From assembly GCA_943370175.1 (NCBI GenBank), contig CALRPU020000028.1:11541-75540 (forward strand): DNA of 64,000 bases. The letters run 5' to 3'. Made by a program: the position numbers and the translations under genes. Each line of letters opens with the position of its first letter. The first letter of the stretch is position 1. Source of the stretch: Ideonella_A intermedia_A (GTDB taxonomy: Bacteria; Pseudomonadota; Gammaproteobacteria; Burkholderiales; Burkholderiaceae_C). Below are positions 55,985 through 64,000 of the stretch, piece by piece. The notes below the pieces were generated by a model. It saw only the letters and a program-made list of their open reading frames with translations, was not told the origin of the DNA and made no database searches.

Positions 55985-56968
55985 ATGCTGAACTACTTTC
56001 TTCGCCGCCTGGGCTATGGCGTGCTGGTGCTGATCGGGGTGAACCTCGTCACCTTCTTCCTGTTCTTCACGGTCAACACGCCCGACGACATGGCGCGCCT
56101 GAACATCGGCGGCAAGCGCGTCACGCAAGAGCAGATCGATACCTGGAAGGCCGAGCGCGGCTACAACAAGCCGCTGTACTGGAACGCGCAGGCCGAGGGC
56201 AGTGGCCGCATCACCGAGACCATCGTCTGGGAGCGGTCCATCTCGTTGTTCGCCTTGAAGTTCGGGCGCTCCGATGCCCGCTCGGGCGTCGACATCGGCC
56301 ACGAGATCAAGACCCGCATGGGCATCAGCCTGCAGTTGGCGGTGCCGCTGTTCATCCTGCAGGTGTTGGCCAGCACGGCCTTCGCGCTGCTGCTGGTGTT
56401 CTTCCGCAACAGCGCCATCGATTTCTGGGGCGTGGTGCTGTGCGTGCTGATGCTGTCGATCTCGAGCCTGTTCTACATCATCGTGGGCCAATTCTTTTTT
56501 TCGCGGCTGCTGCACCTGGTGCCGATTTCGGGCTATGCCGGCGGCTTCGACGCGGTGAAGTTCCTCGCCTTGCCGATTGCCTTGTCGCTGCTGTCGCGGC
56601 TGGGCAGCGAGGCGCGGCTGTACCGCGCCATGTTCCTGGAGGAAATCGGCAAGGACTACGTTCGCACCGCGCGGGCCAAGGGCCTGGCCGAATCGGTCGT
56701 GCTGTTTCGCCACGTGCTCAAGAACGCCCTGATCCCGATCATCACGAGCGCCGGCTCCTACCTGCCTTACGTCTTCCTCGGCAGCCTCGTGTTTGAAAGT
56801 TTCTTTGGCATCCCGGGGCTGGGCGCCTTCGTCATCGAGGCGATCACCGGTCAGGACTTCGCGATCGTCCGGGCGATGGTGTTTCTCGGTGCGCTGCTCT
56901 ACATCGCCAGCTACGTGCTGATCGACGTGGCCTACACCTGGGCCGACCCGCGCGTGCGCCTGAGCTGA
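55985..56968 (+). CDS. Peptide ABC transporter permease (YejB/DppB-like)
   Basis: Permease of 327 residues. The first helix LRRLGYGVLVLIGVNLVTFFLFF followed by a large periplasmic stretch and the motif RLYRAMFLEEIGKDYVRTARAKGLAESVVLFRHVLKNALIPI (EAA loop) mark the DppB/YejB group. About six helices are visible. The insert at about residues 40-105 is longer than in DppB, as in YejB. It pairs with the next gene. Confidence 0.92.
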   Translation: MLNYFLRRLGYGVLVLIGVNLVTFFLFFTVNTPDDMARLNIGGKRVTQEQIDTWKAERGYNKPLYWNAQAEGSGRITETIVWERSISLFALKFGRSDARSGVDIGHEIKTRMGISLQLAVPLFILQVLASTAFALLLVFFRNSAIDFWGVVLCVLMLSISSLFYIIVGQFFFSRLLHLVPISGYAGGFDAVKFLALPIALSLLSRLGSEARLYRAMFLEEIGKDYVRTARAKGLAESVVLFRHVLKNALIPIITSAGSYLPYVFLGSLVFESFFGIPGLGAFVIEAITGQDFAIVRAMVFLGALLYIASYVLIDVAYTWADPRVRLS

Positions 56969-56981
56969 CCGGAGCCCACCG

Positions 56982-58448
56982 ATGCCAAAAATCGTTTTCT
57001 TGTGGACCGACGTGGTGCTGTGGGCCATGGTGCTGGCCCTGGCCGTCTACCTGTGGCGCGTGTCGTGCGCGCCCACGCTGCGGGCCACCTGGGGCAAGGT
57101 GCTGCGCGACCCGACCGGGCTGTGTGCCGGTGTGGTGCTGGCAGCCTTTGCCCTGGTGACCCTGGTGGACAGTGTCCACTTCCGCCGGGCGCTGCCACCC
57201 GCCCCGGGCTCGCCGGCCAACGCGCCGGTGTACTACGCCACCAGCACCGAGTCGCTGCTCGACCTGGTGCTGGCGCGTCCCATCGGCATGCGCGAGAGCA
57301 ACTATTCGTCGCCGCTGGCCACCCGTGGCTTCACCAAGGAGGCCGTGCAGGTCAACGGCGAGATTCGGCGTGAGCACCCGCGGCTGCAGCACGGCGGCGC
57401 GCACCTCATCGAACCGGAACGTCAGTGGGCTGGTGATGTCGCCATCCGGGCGTCGACCGGTGCCGCGGGTGGCGTGCTGTTCACCATCCTCGTGGCCTTC
57501 GCCATGGCCTGGGCCCTCCGTCATCGCCACGGCGGCACGGCGGCCGCCCTGCGCGACCTGCTGGCCGACCGCACCGACCTGCCACTGCGCGCGGCCCTGT
57601 GGACGGTGCTCGCCATGGGACTGCTCGTGGGTCCGATGGTGGGGCTGATGGGCCATTACCACGTGTTCGGCACCGACCGCACCGGCAACGATGTGCTGGT
57701 GCAGGCGCTGAAGAGCGTTCGCACCGCCTTCGTGATCGGCACCCTGGCCAGCCTGGCGACGCTGCCGTTCGCGGTGGTGCTGGGCATCCTGGCCGGCTAC
57801 TTCCGCGGCTGGGTGGACGAGGTGATCCAGTACCTGTACACGCTGCTGAGCTCCGTGCCCAATGTGCTGTTGATTGCGGCGTGTGTGCTGATGGTGCAGG
57901 TGTTCCTGGACACGCACCCCGACCTGTTTGAAACGGGCAGTGAACGGTCTGACCTGAAGGTCTTTTTGCTGTGCGTGGTGTTGGGCCTGACCGGCTGGGC
58001 CACCCTGTGCCGCCTGGTGCGCGGCGAGACACTCAAGCTGCGCGAGCTGGACTTCGTCCAGGCCGCCACGGCCTTCGGCGTCAGCGACGCGCGCATCATG
58101 GCGCGCCACATCGCGCCCAATGTGATGCACCTGGTGCTGATCACCACGGTGCTGAACTTCTCGGACCTGATCCTCTACGAGGCGGTGCTGACCTACGTCG
58201 GCGTGGGCGTCGACCCGTCGATGAGCAGCTTCGGCGGCATGATCAACCTGGCGCGCAGCGAAATGAGCCGCGACCCCGTTGTCTGGTGGAGCTTTGCCGC
58301 TGCGTTCGGCTTCATGGTGAGCCTGGTGCTGGCGGCCAACCTCTTCGCCGATGCCGTGCGCGACGCCTTCGACCCCCGGGCTCGCAACTTCCGGCCCCGT
58401 TGGCGTGCCGCGTCGGCCAGCGGTGCGAGCGCCGCCCCCACTCCCTGA
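56982..58448 (+). CDS. Peptide ABC transporter permease (YejE/OppC-like), enlarged
   Basis: Permease of 488 residues, about 140 longer than YejE or OppC. Two N-terminal helices (about residues 11-26 and 46-64), a periplasmic segment with ESNYSSPLATRGF-like sequence and a third helix precede the standard core. HVFGTDRTGNDVLVQALKSVRTAFVIG is the OppC signature, and RGETLKLRELDFVQAATAFGVSDARIMARHIAPNVMH the EAA loop. It follows the first permease by 13 bases. Confidence 0.9.
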   Translation: MPKIVFLWTDVVLWAMVLALAVYLWRVSCAPTLRATWGKVLRDPTGLCAGVVLAAFALVTLVDSVHFRRALPPAPGSPANAPVYYATSTESLLDLVLARPIGMRESNYSSPLATRGFTKEAVQVNGEIRREHPRLQHGGAHLIEPERQWAGDVAIRASTGAAGGVLFTILVAFAMAWALRHRHGGTAAALRDLLADRTDLPLRAALWTVLAMGLLVGPMVGLMGHYHVFGTDRTGNDVLVQALKSVRTAFVIGTLASLATLPFAVVLGILAGYFRGWVDEVIQYLYTLLSSVPNVLLIAACVLMVQVFLDTHPDLFETGSERSDLKVFLLCVVLGLTGWATLCRLVRGETLKLRELDFVQAATAFGVSDARIMARHIAPNVMHLVLITTVLNFSDLILYEAVLTYVGVGVDPSMSSFGGMINLARSEMSRDPVVWWSFAAAFGFMVSLVLAANLFADAVRDAFDPRARNFRPRWRAASASGASAAPTP

Positions 58449-58456
58449 TCCATCCC

Positions 58457-60331
58457 ATGCTGCAGATCGACGAATTGAAGGTCACCCTGGACGCCGACGC
58501 CGGCCTGGTGCGCGCCATCGACGGCCTGAGCCTGGCGATCCGCCGTGGCGAAACCTTCGCCCTGGTGGGTGAGTCTGGTTGCGGCAAGAGCATGACCGCG
58601 CTCGCGCTGATGCGCCTGCTGCCCGACAACGGCCGGGTGACGCAGGGCCGCATCGGCGCCGACGAGCAGGAACTGCTGAGCCTGCCCGAGTGGCAGATGC
58701 GCGCGGTGCGCGGCGGCAAGGTGGGCATGATTTTTCAAGAGCCCTCGACCAGCCTGAACCCGGTCATGCGCATCGGCGACCAGATCGTCGAGGCCATCGA
58801 AACCCACACGGCGCTGCGCGGGGCAGCCGCCCGGGCCAAGGCCATCGACTGGCTGGGCCGTGTCGGCATCCCCGAGCCCGAGCGTCGCATCGACGATTAC
58901 CCCTTCCGCATGTCGGGCGGCCAGAAGCAGCGCGTGATGATTGCCATGACCCTGGCCGCCGAGCCCGACTACCTGGTTGCCGACGAACCCACCACTGCGC
59001 TGGACGTCACGATCCAGGCCCAGATCCTTGACCTGCTCAAGCAGCTTCAGCGCGAGCGCGGCATGGGCATGCTGCTGATCACCCACGATCTGGCGGTGGT
59101 GTCGGGCATGGCCGACCACGTGGCGCTGATGTACGCCGGCCAGATCATCGAGGTGGCGCCCGCGGCCGCGTTTTTCGCTGCGCCCCAACACCCGTACGCG
59201 CGCCTGCTGCTGAACGCCTTGCCGGACGCCGACAAGCGCGGCGCCAGCCTGGCCGCCATCCCTGGCACGGTGCCGCCGCTGTCGCAGGCCTTCGGTGCCT
59301 GCCGCTTTGCGCCGCGGTGCGACCGGGCGTTTTCGACCTGCGAGGTTCAGAAGCCGCTGCTGTTGGCCACCGGGCCCGACGGGCAACGCAGCGTACGCTG
59401 CTTCCTGCACGACCCCAGTGTCCGCGCGCCCGACGCCACCGCGACCGCGGCCGTGGCCGCGCAGGTTGCCCAGCCAGCGTTGCCGCGGGCCGACGTCAGT
59501 GCCCCAGCGTTGCCCACCGGCGGTGCGAGCCTGCTGGAGGTGCGTGAGCTGCGGGTTCGGTTCGCCGTCAACACCGGATTGTTCCAGGCGCGCCGACCCG
59601 CCTTCACGGCCGTCGATGGCGTGTCGTTCACCTTGCAGCGAGGGCGCACGCTGGCCCTGGTGGGCGAGTCCGGCTGTGGCAAGACGACCACTGGCAAGGC
59701 GATCGTTCAGTTGCTGCGGCGCCAGGCGCACATCGAAGGGCAGGCCTTGCTGAACGGGCACGACCTCTTCACGATGGGCGGCGCGGACCTGCTGAAGGCG
59801 CGCAGCGTCGTGCAGATGATTTTCCAGGACCCCTTCGCGTCGTTGAACCCGCGCATGCGGGTCTTCGACATCCTGGAGGAGGGCCTGCTCGCCCTCAAGC
59901 CCGAACTGGACGCACTGGCGCGGCGTCGGCAGCTCGTGCAGCTGATCGACCGGGTGGGCCTGCGCCAGGACGCGCTGGAGCGATTTCCGCACGAGTTCTC
60001 CGGCGGCCAGCGCCAACGGCTGGCCATTGCGCGTGCGCTGGCGGTTGAACCCCAGCTGATCGTTTGCGACGAACCCACGTCGGCTCTCGACGTGTCAGTG
60101 CAGGCGCAAATCCTGAATCTGATGCGCGAGCTTCAACGTGAGCTCGGTGTGTCCTATCTGTTCATCACGCACAACATCGGCGTCGTCGCCTATTTGGCCG
60201 ATGAGATCGTGGTGATGAACCGCGGCCGCGTGGAAGAGCAGGGCGGTGCAGACGAGGTGCTGACGCGCCCGCAGTCGGCCTACACGCGAGCGTTGTTGGC
60301 GGCGGTGCCGCGTCTGCGGTCGGGCGCGTGA
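58457..60331 (+). CDS. Peptide ABC transporter fused ATP-binding protein (YejF/OppDF-like)
   Basis: ATPase of 624 residues with two complete ABC domains, equal to fused OppD-OppF. Domain 1: GESGCGKSMTAL, MSGGQKQRVMIAM and LVADEPTTALD. Domain 2 (from about residue 360): GESGCGKTTTGKA, FSGGQRQRLAIARAL and VCDEPTSALDVSVQAQI. The Cys-rich CRFAPRCDRAFSTCEVQKP-like segment after domain 1 matches the oligopeptide-transporter C-terminal domain. It completes an importer with one receptor and two permeases, all in the ldcA cluster. Confidence 0.95.
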   Translation: MLQIDELKVTLDADAGLVRAIDGLSLAIRRGETFALVGESGCGKSMTALALMRLLPDNGRVTQGRIGADEQELLSLPEWQMRAVRGGKVGMIFQEPSTSLNPVMRIGDQIVEAIETHTALRGAAARAKAIDWLGRVGIPEPERRIDDYPFRMSGGQKQRVMIAMTLAAEPDYLVADEPTTALDVTIQAQILDLLKQLQRERGMGMLLITHDLAVVSGMADHVALMYAGQIIEVAPAAAFFAAPQHPYARLLLNALPDADKRGASLAAIPGTVPPLSQAFGACRFAPRCDRAFSTCEVQKPLLLATGPDGQRSVRCFLHDPSVRAPDATATAAVAAQVAQPALPRADVSAPALPTGGASLLEVRELRVRFAVNTGLFQARRPAFTAVDGVSFTLQRGRTLALVGESGCGKTTTGKAIVQLLRRQAHIEGQALLNGHDLFTMGGADLLKARSVVQMIFQDPFASLNPRMRVFDILEEGLLALKPELDALARRRQLVQLIDRVGLRQDALERFPHEFSGGQRQRLAIARALAVEPQLIVCDEPTSALDVSVQAQILNLMRELQRELGVSYLFITHNIGVVAYLADEIVVMNRGRVEEQGGADEVLTRPQSAYTRALLAAVPRLRSGA

Positions 60332-60691
60332 GGGCCTTGGCGGCGCTCGGCCCCAGGCCGGACCGCGCCATGTTGCATTGAGACAACGGCGGACCGTCCC
60401 GCACGCCGGTTTTCACGGTGGTGTCAGGCTCATGGATGGTTGCCTCGGGCGCGCTTTGAACGCGTCAACGCCGCTGCCTGGCCATGGTTCGCACACCGCC
60501 AGCGGCCCCGTTGGCCCAAGGGCGACACTCAAGACAGGAATACCCTAGCCCGGTGCAGGGTGGGCCTGCCGACAATCGGGCACCCAAGGGGTCCCATGAG
60601 CACCCGCCAGACAGAACGCAGCGGCACACCTCTTGCTGCGCTGTCGACCTTGTCGCTGATGCACCCGTCATCCAAACCACCGAGGAATCGA
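60332..60691. other. 360-base intergenic region before the TonB-dependent receptor
   Basis: A possible hairpin with arms GGCCT (60333-60337) and AGGCC (60355-60359) lies right after the ATPase stop and could end transcription, but no T run follows. An in-frame open reading extends upstream of the receptor start, without family character. I see no other gene, and no clear promoter or operator in this stretch. Confidence 0.4.
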
Positions 60692-63406
60692 ATGTTCCAA
60701 CGCCAACCCATTTGCCAAGCCATCGCGCTGGCGCTCAGCTCGCTGGTCGTCACCGACCTTGCGCTGGCCCAGACCCAACTCAATCGGGTCGAGGTCACCG
60801 GATCCTCGCTGCGCCGCGTCGATGCCGAAACCTCGCAGCCCGTGACCGTGATCAAGGTGGAAGACCTGGTCAAGCAAGGCGTGACCTCGGCCGAAGGCGC
60901 GATGCAGCGCATCGCCGCCAACCAGAGCAGCTTCGGCACCAGCAGTTCGATTGGTGGCACCACCGGCGGCAAGGCCGAAGCCGACCTGCGGGGCTTGAAC
61001 GGCCCCACCGGCGGCAGCGCCAGCAAGACGCTGGTCCTGCTCAATGGGCGGCGCTTGTCCAACCACCCGTTTGACGCGGCCGCGGTCGACCTGAACTCCA
61101 TCCCGTTGGCGGCGGTGGAACGCATCGAGGTGCTGCGCGACGGGGCCTCGGCCATCTATGGCACCGACGCCATCGGTGGCGTCATCAACTTCATCCTGCG
61201 CCGCGACTACAAGGGCTTGGAGGCGTCGTTCGAACAGCAGTCGCCGCGAGAGACCGGCGGCAAGACCAGCCGGTTCAGCCTGACCGGCGGCTTCGGCTCG
61301 CTGACCGAGAACAAGTTCAACGTCATCGCGTCGATCGACGTGCGCAAGCAGAAGGTCTTGGAGGCAGCGTCCAGGAAGTTCGGCGCCACCGGCATCCTTC
61401 AAGGCAATGTGGTGGCGGGCACGAGCGGCTCCAGCTTCCCCGGCGACGTCGACGGCTTCGAGCCGTCCTTGCCGAACTGCAACCCACCGTCGTCCATCCC
61501 CAACCCGGCGCGCACGGCGTGCCGCTACGACTTCACCCGCGACATCGACCTGATCCCCGAAAACGAGCAGGTCACCGGCTTGTTGAAAGGCACGCTGGCC
61601 TTCGCGGCGGACCACACCGCATCGGTGGAGCTCATGAGCTCGAAGAACACCACGACGTCGCGTGTGGCGCCGTCGCCGGTCAGCCACATCATTCCGGCGT
61701 CCAGTCCGTTTTTTCCGGCGGGTGCGCCGTTGACACCCGGCGGCGTGCCGGACGTTCTGAGCAACAACCCCAACGCGGTGGTGCCAGGTGGCATCGTGAA
61801 TTGGCGTCAGGTGCCCGCAGGCAAACGCACCAGCGGCAACGAAACCACCAGCGACCGCGCGGTGGTCGAGTTCCAGGGCACGGTGGCGTCCAAGTGGGAT
61901 TACAAGGCGGCGTTCGGTACCGCTCGCAGCAAAACTGCCGAGTCGGTCAAGCTGGGCTACGTCAACGACGACATCATGCAGCAGGGCGTCGCCCGCGGCA
62001 TCATCAACCCGTTCGGCGCGCAGACCGCCGCCGGCTTGGCCTTCATTGACACCGCGCAGGTGCGCGACCTGGTGGCCGTGGGCAAGAACCAAGTCGACTT
62101 CGTCGATGCCCGCGTGACCGCCGACTTGATGCAGATGGCCGCAGGCCCGCTCGCGGCCGCTTTCGGCGTCGAGTACCGCAAGGAAAAGTCGTCGTTTGAA
62201 AACTTGCCCATCACGGGTTCGCTCGGCAGCCTGGGCCTGGACCCCGACGCCGACACCAAGGGCGACCGCAAGGTCTCCGCTGTGTTTGCGGAGCTGGGGG
62301 TGCCTCTGGCCAAGGGCCTGGAGCTGTCGCTCGCCGCGCGCTTCGACAAGTACAGCGATTTCGGCAGCACCTTCAACCCGAAGGTGGGCCTGCGCTATCA
62401 GCCTTCCAAGCAGTTCCTGGTGCGCGGCTCATACAACACGGGTTTCCGTGCGCCGACGCTGTATGAAATCTACGCACCGTCGTCGCTGTCCTTCACCTCC
62501 GACAACTACGACGACCCCTTGCTGTGCCCTGGCGGACGGGCGGTGGCGGGCGCCTCCGCCGGTGTGGTGTGCGGCCAGCAGACACTGCAGCGCTCGGGTG
62601 GTCCGGTGGGCAACGGCAAGCCGGCCAACGCCCTCGAGCCCGAGAAGTCAAAGACCTTCACCGTGGGCATGGTGTTCGACCCCGCGCCGAACATGACCTT
62701 CAGCGTCGACCTCTGGAACGTGTCGATCAGCAACCTGGTCAACAACCTGCCTGAGCAGGCGATCTTCGGTGACCCCGCCAAGTACGCGTCCCGCTTCGTT
62801 CGTTGCAGCCAGCTGCCGGCCACCGCTCGCCCGGGCATCGACCGCACCGACATCGACGTGTGTCTCAACCGTGGCTTCGACCCCATCGCCTACATCGACG
62901 CGCCCACCGAAAACCTGGGTCGCCTGAGCACGCGTGGTGTCGATCTGTCGGCCGCCTGGCGTTCGCAAGCCACGCCGTCGGGCACCTTTGGTCTGAGCAT
63001 CGACGGCACTTACGTGCACAGCTACCGCTACCAGCGCGAGAAAGGCGGCGCGTACATCAACGCGGTCGGCCGCTATTCGGACAACGCGCCGGTGTTTCGT
63101 TGGCAGCACGTGTTGAACGCGAGCTGGTCCAAGGGCCCGTGGAGCGTGATCCTCGGGCAGCGCTTCAAGGCGGGCTACACCGATCAGGATGGCGTCAACC
63201 AAGTCGGCGACTACGCCCTTTGGGACCTGTCGGCCTCTTGGAACGGCATCAAGAACCTGACCATCGGCGCCGGCATTGCCAACTTGTTCGACAAGGACCC
63301 GCCGCTGTCGGTGCAGTCCACGACGTTCCAGCGCGGCTACGATCCGCGCTTCACCGACCCGCTGGGTCGCACGCTCCGCTTGCGCGTGGCCTACAAGTTC
63401 CTTTGA
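60692..63406 (+). CDS. TonB-dependent outer membrane receptor
   Basis: Outer-membrane receptor of 904 residues with signal peptide MFQRQPICQAIALALSSLVV and cleavage after ALA. The plug domain (RVEVTGSSLRRVDAETSQPVTVIKVEDLVKQG, then KTLVLLNGRRLSNHPFDAAAVDLNSIPLAAVERIEVLRDGASAIYGTDAIGGVINFILRRDYKG) and the barrel ending RTLRLRVAYKFL with a terminal aromatic-Leu are complete. GAGGAAT precedes the ATG. tonB follows, so energy transduction is probably local. Cargo unknown: the family of such large receptors takes siderophores, cobalamin, sugars or peptides. Confidence 0.93.
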   Translation: MFQRQPICQAIALALSSLVVTDLALAQTQLNRVEVTGSSLRRVDAETSQPVTVIKVEDLVKQGVTSAEGAMQRIAANQSSFGTSSSIGGTTGGKAEADLRGLNGPTGGSASKTLVLLNGRRLSNHPFDAAAVDLNSIPLAAVERIEVLRDGASAIYGTDAIGGVINFILRRDYKGLEASFEQQSPRETGGKTSRFSLTGGFGSLTENKFNVIASIDVRKQKVLEAASRKFGATGILQGNVVAGTSGSSFPGDVDGFEPSLPNCNPPSSIPNPARTACRYDFTRDIDLIPENEQVTGLLKGTLAFAADHTASVELMSSKNTTTSRVAPSPVSHIIPASSPFFPAGAPLTPGGVPDVLSNNPNAVVPGGIVNWRQVPAGKRTSGNETTSDRAVVEFQGTVASKWDYKAAFGTARSKTAESVKLGYVNDDIMQQGVARGIINPFGAQTAAGLAFIDTAQVRDLVAVGKNQVDFVDARVTADLMQMAAGPLAAAFGVEYRKEKSSFENLPITGSLGSLGLDPDADTKGDRKVSAVFAELGVPLAKGLELSLAARFDKYSDFGSTFNPKVGLRYQPSKQFLVRGSYNTGFRAPTLYEIYAPSSLSFTSDNYDDPLLCPGGRAVAGASAGVVCGQQTLQRSGGPVGNGKPANALEPEKSKTFTVGMVFDPAPNMTFSVDLWNVSISNLVNNLPEQAIFGDPAKYASRFVRCSQLPATARPGIDRTDIDVCLNRGFDPIAYIDAPTENLGRLSTRGVDLSAAWRSQATPSGTFGLSIDGTYVHSYRYQREKGGAYINAVGRYSDNAPVFRWQHVLNASWSKGPWSVILGQRFKAGYTDQDGVNQVGDYALWDLSASWNGIKNLTIGAGIANLFDKDPPLSVQSTTFQRGYDPRFTDPLGRTLRLRVAYKFL

Positions 63407-63417
63407 GGGGCTCAGCT

Positions 63418-63439
63418 CACTCGGCCTGAGGGCTGAGTG
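63418..63439 (+). terminator. Stem-loop after the TonB-dependent receptor
   Basis: CACTCGGCC (63418-63426) pairs with GGCTGAGTG (63431-63439), nine pairs including one G-T, with a four-base loop, 12 bases after the receptor stop. No T run follows, so it may only slow or protect the 3' end. Confidence 0.45.
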
Positions 63440-63585
63440 ACTGGCCGGCACTGGTCCTTCGGGGTCAGGGCCGGCCAATGGCGTTTGGCGCGTCGATGTT
63501 CAAGTGGGCGCGGTTGGCATGGCGGCTGCTTATTGCAGGTGCCGTCGGTTTCAGTCGCGTTGCTGCGCACACCCAACGCGATCAG

Positions 63586-63600
63586 GTCACCAATGGTGAC
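63586..63600. promoter_or_regulatory. Palindrome in the tonB promoter region
   Basis: GTCACC and GGTGAC flank three bases. Downstream lies a possible -10, TAGAAT at 63622-63627, and GTGACG at 63597-63602 could be a weak -35, so the palindrome would overlap the -35. No Fur-like sequence is seen. The rest of the gap 63440-63702 shows no gene. Confidence 0.4.
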
Positions 63601-63702
63601 GAGGTGCCTTCCAGCACTCCTTAGAATGCGAGGTTTGCGTGGCCACAAGCCGAACCGGGTTCGACTGCATTCATTCACATTTGCCTCTGGAGACCCCAGA
63701 AC

Positions 63703-64000
63703 ATGGATTTTTCTAAGCGACAAGCGGACCCCCGCCGCCACATGGTGGGGATCGCGGTTGTCATTCTGTTCCATGCGTTGATCGTGTACGCCCTGGTCAC
63801 CGGCTTGGCCAAGAAGGTCGTGCAGGTGGTGATCGCGCCGATCGAGACCAAGGTGATCGAGGAGGTGCGCAAGCCGCCGCCGCCGCCTGAGGTGGTGGTG
63901 CCGCCGCCGCCGAAGCTGGAGGCGCCGCCGCCGCCGTTCATTCCGCCGCCGGAAGTGCAGATCACCGCGCCCCCGCCGCCGCAACCCACCATCACGGCGA
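63703..64000 (+). CDS. tonB: Energy transducer TonB, partial (3' end outside window)
   Basis: N-terminal 99 residues of TonB. A cytoplasmic start, a signal-anchor helix (MVGIAVVILFHALIVYALVTG, about residues 14-34) and a long proline-rich periplasmic spacer with repeated PPPPP and EVVVPPPPK-like strings are visible; the C-terminal receptor-binding domain lies past the window. The His in ILFHALIV is the conserved anchor residue. GGAG precedes the ATG by 10 bases. exbB/exbD would be expected next. It would energise the receptor upstream. Confidence 0.93.
   Translation, partial: MDFSKRQADPRRHMVGIAVVILFHALIVYALVTGLAKKVVQVVIAPIETKVIEEVRKPPPPPEVVVPPPPKLEAPPPPFIPPPEVQITAPPPPQPTITA

Noticed and set aside
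63841..64000. CCG-rich stretch as a tandem repeat element
   Set aside because: It codes for the proline-rich spacer of TonB, which explains the repeats.

Overview
The window is about 64 kb of GC-rich DNA, densely coded on both strands. It looks like the chromosome of a betaproteobacterium of the order Burkholderiales. The signs are a polyhydroxyalkanoate (PHA) depolymerase and PhaR repressor, a short soluble RsxB/RnfB ferredoxin without a membrane anchor, the smpB/ratA/rnfH block next to a DUF4124 gene and guaB-guaA, and two Bug-family (TctC-like) periplasmic receptors without membrane partners. I do not assign a genus. I see no rRNA, tRNA, CRISPR array, insertion sequence or integrase.

Layout. 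1-20.1 kb is mostly housekeeping: partial rsxB, phaZ, an aromatic/aspartate aminotransferase, uvrB followed by creBCD, phaR, rimO, metC with an acyltransferase, smpB diverging from ratA-rnfH, a DUF4124 protein, then guaB, an MFS exporter and guaA in overlapping order. 20.4-46.1 kb is an accessory metabolic block. It holds a molybdopterin oxidoreductase diverging from a TetR regulator; a six-gene operon (amino-acid binding protein, FAD oxidoreductase, SDR, pxpA, pxpB, pxpC); a six-gene CoA-dependent catabolic operon with a Bug receptor; a LysR gene; an RraA-Bug-RraA operon diverging from a second LysR gene; and a polar amino-acid ABC transporter operon interrupted by two aminotransferases. 46.3-52.1 kb holds small VOC and DUF genes and a glutamine-synthetase-like enzyme diverging from a lipoprotein gamma-glutamyltransferase. 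52.1-60.3 kb is a tight cluster: tadA, an LD-carboxypeptidase and a complete Yej/Opp-type peptide importer. 60.7-64 kb holds a TonB-dependent receptor and the start of tonB.

How the parts may work together. The accessory block reads as import and breakdown of amino-acid-like and organic acids: two paralogous GltI-like binding proteins but only one set of permeases and ATPase, a 5-oxoprolinase, two aminotransferases, two RraA-type aldolases and an acyl-CoA pathway. A 47-base element with 33 identical positions lies at the same place and orientation upstream of the first two operons, and one copy sits beside a divergent LysR gene, so the two operons may form one regulon. The ldcA-peptide importer cluster suggests peptidoglycan-peptide recovery. 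Clear regulatory sequences include a perfect CreB-type tag before creD, TGCA-rich dyads before phaR and phaZ, a TetR-type palindrome inside the molybdoenzyme promoter region, and a perfect 9-bp inverted repeat that covers the ratA start codon.
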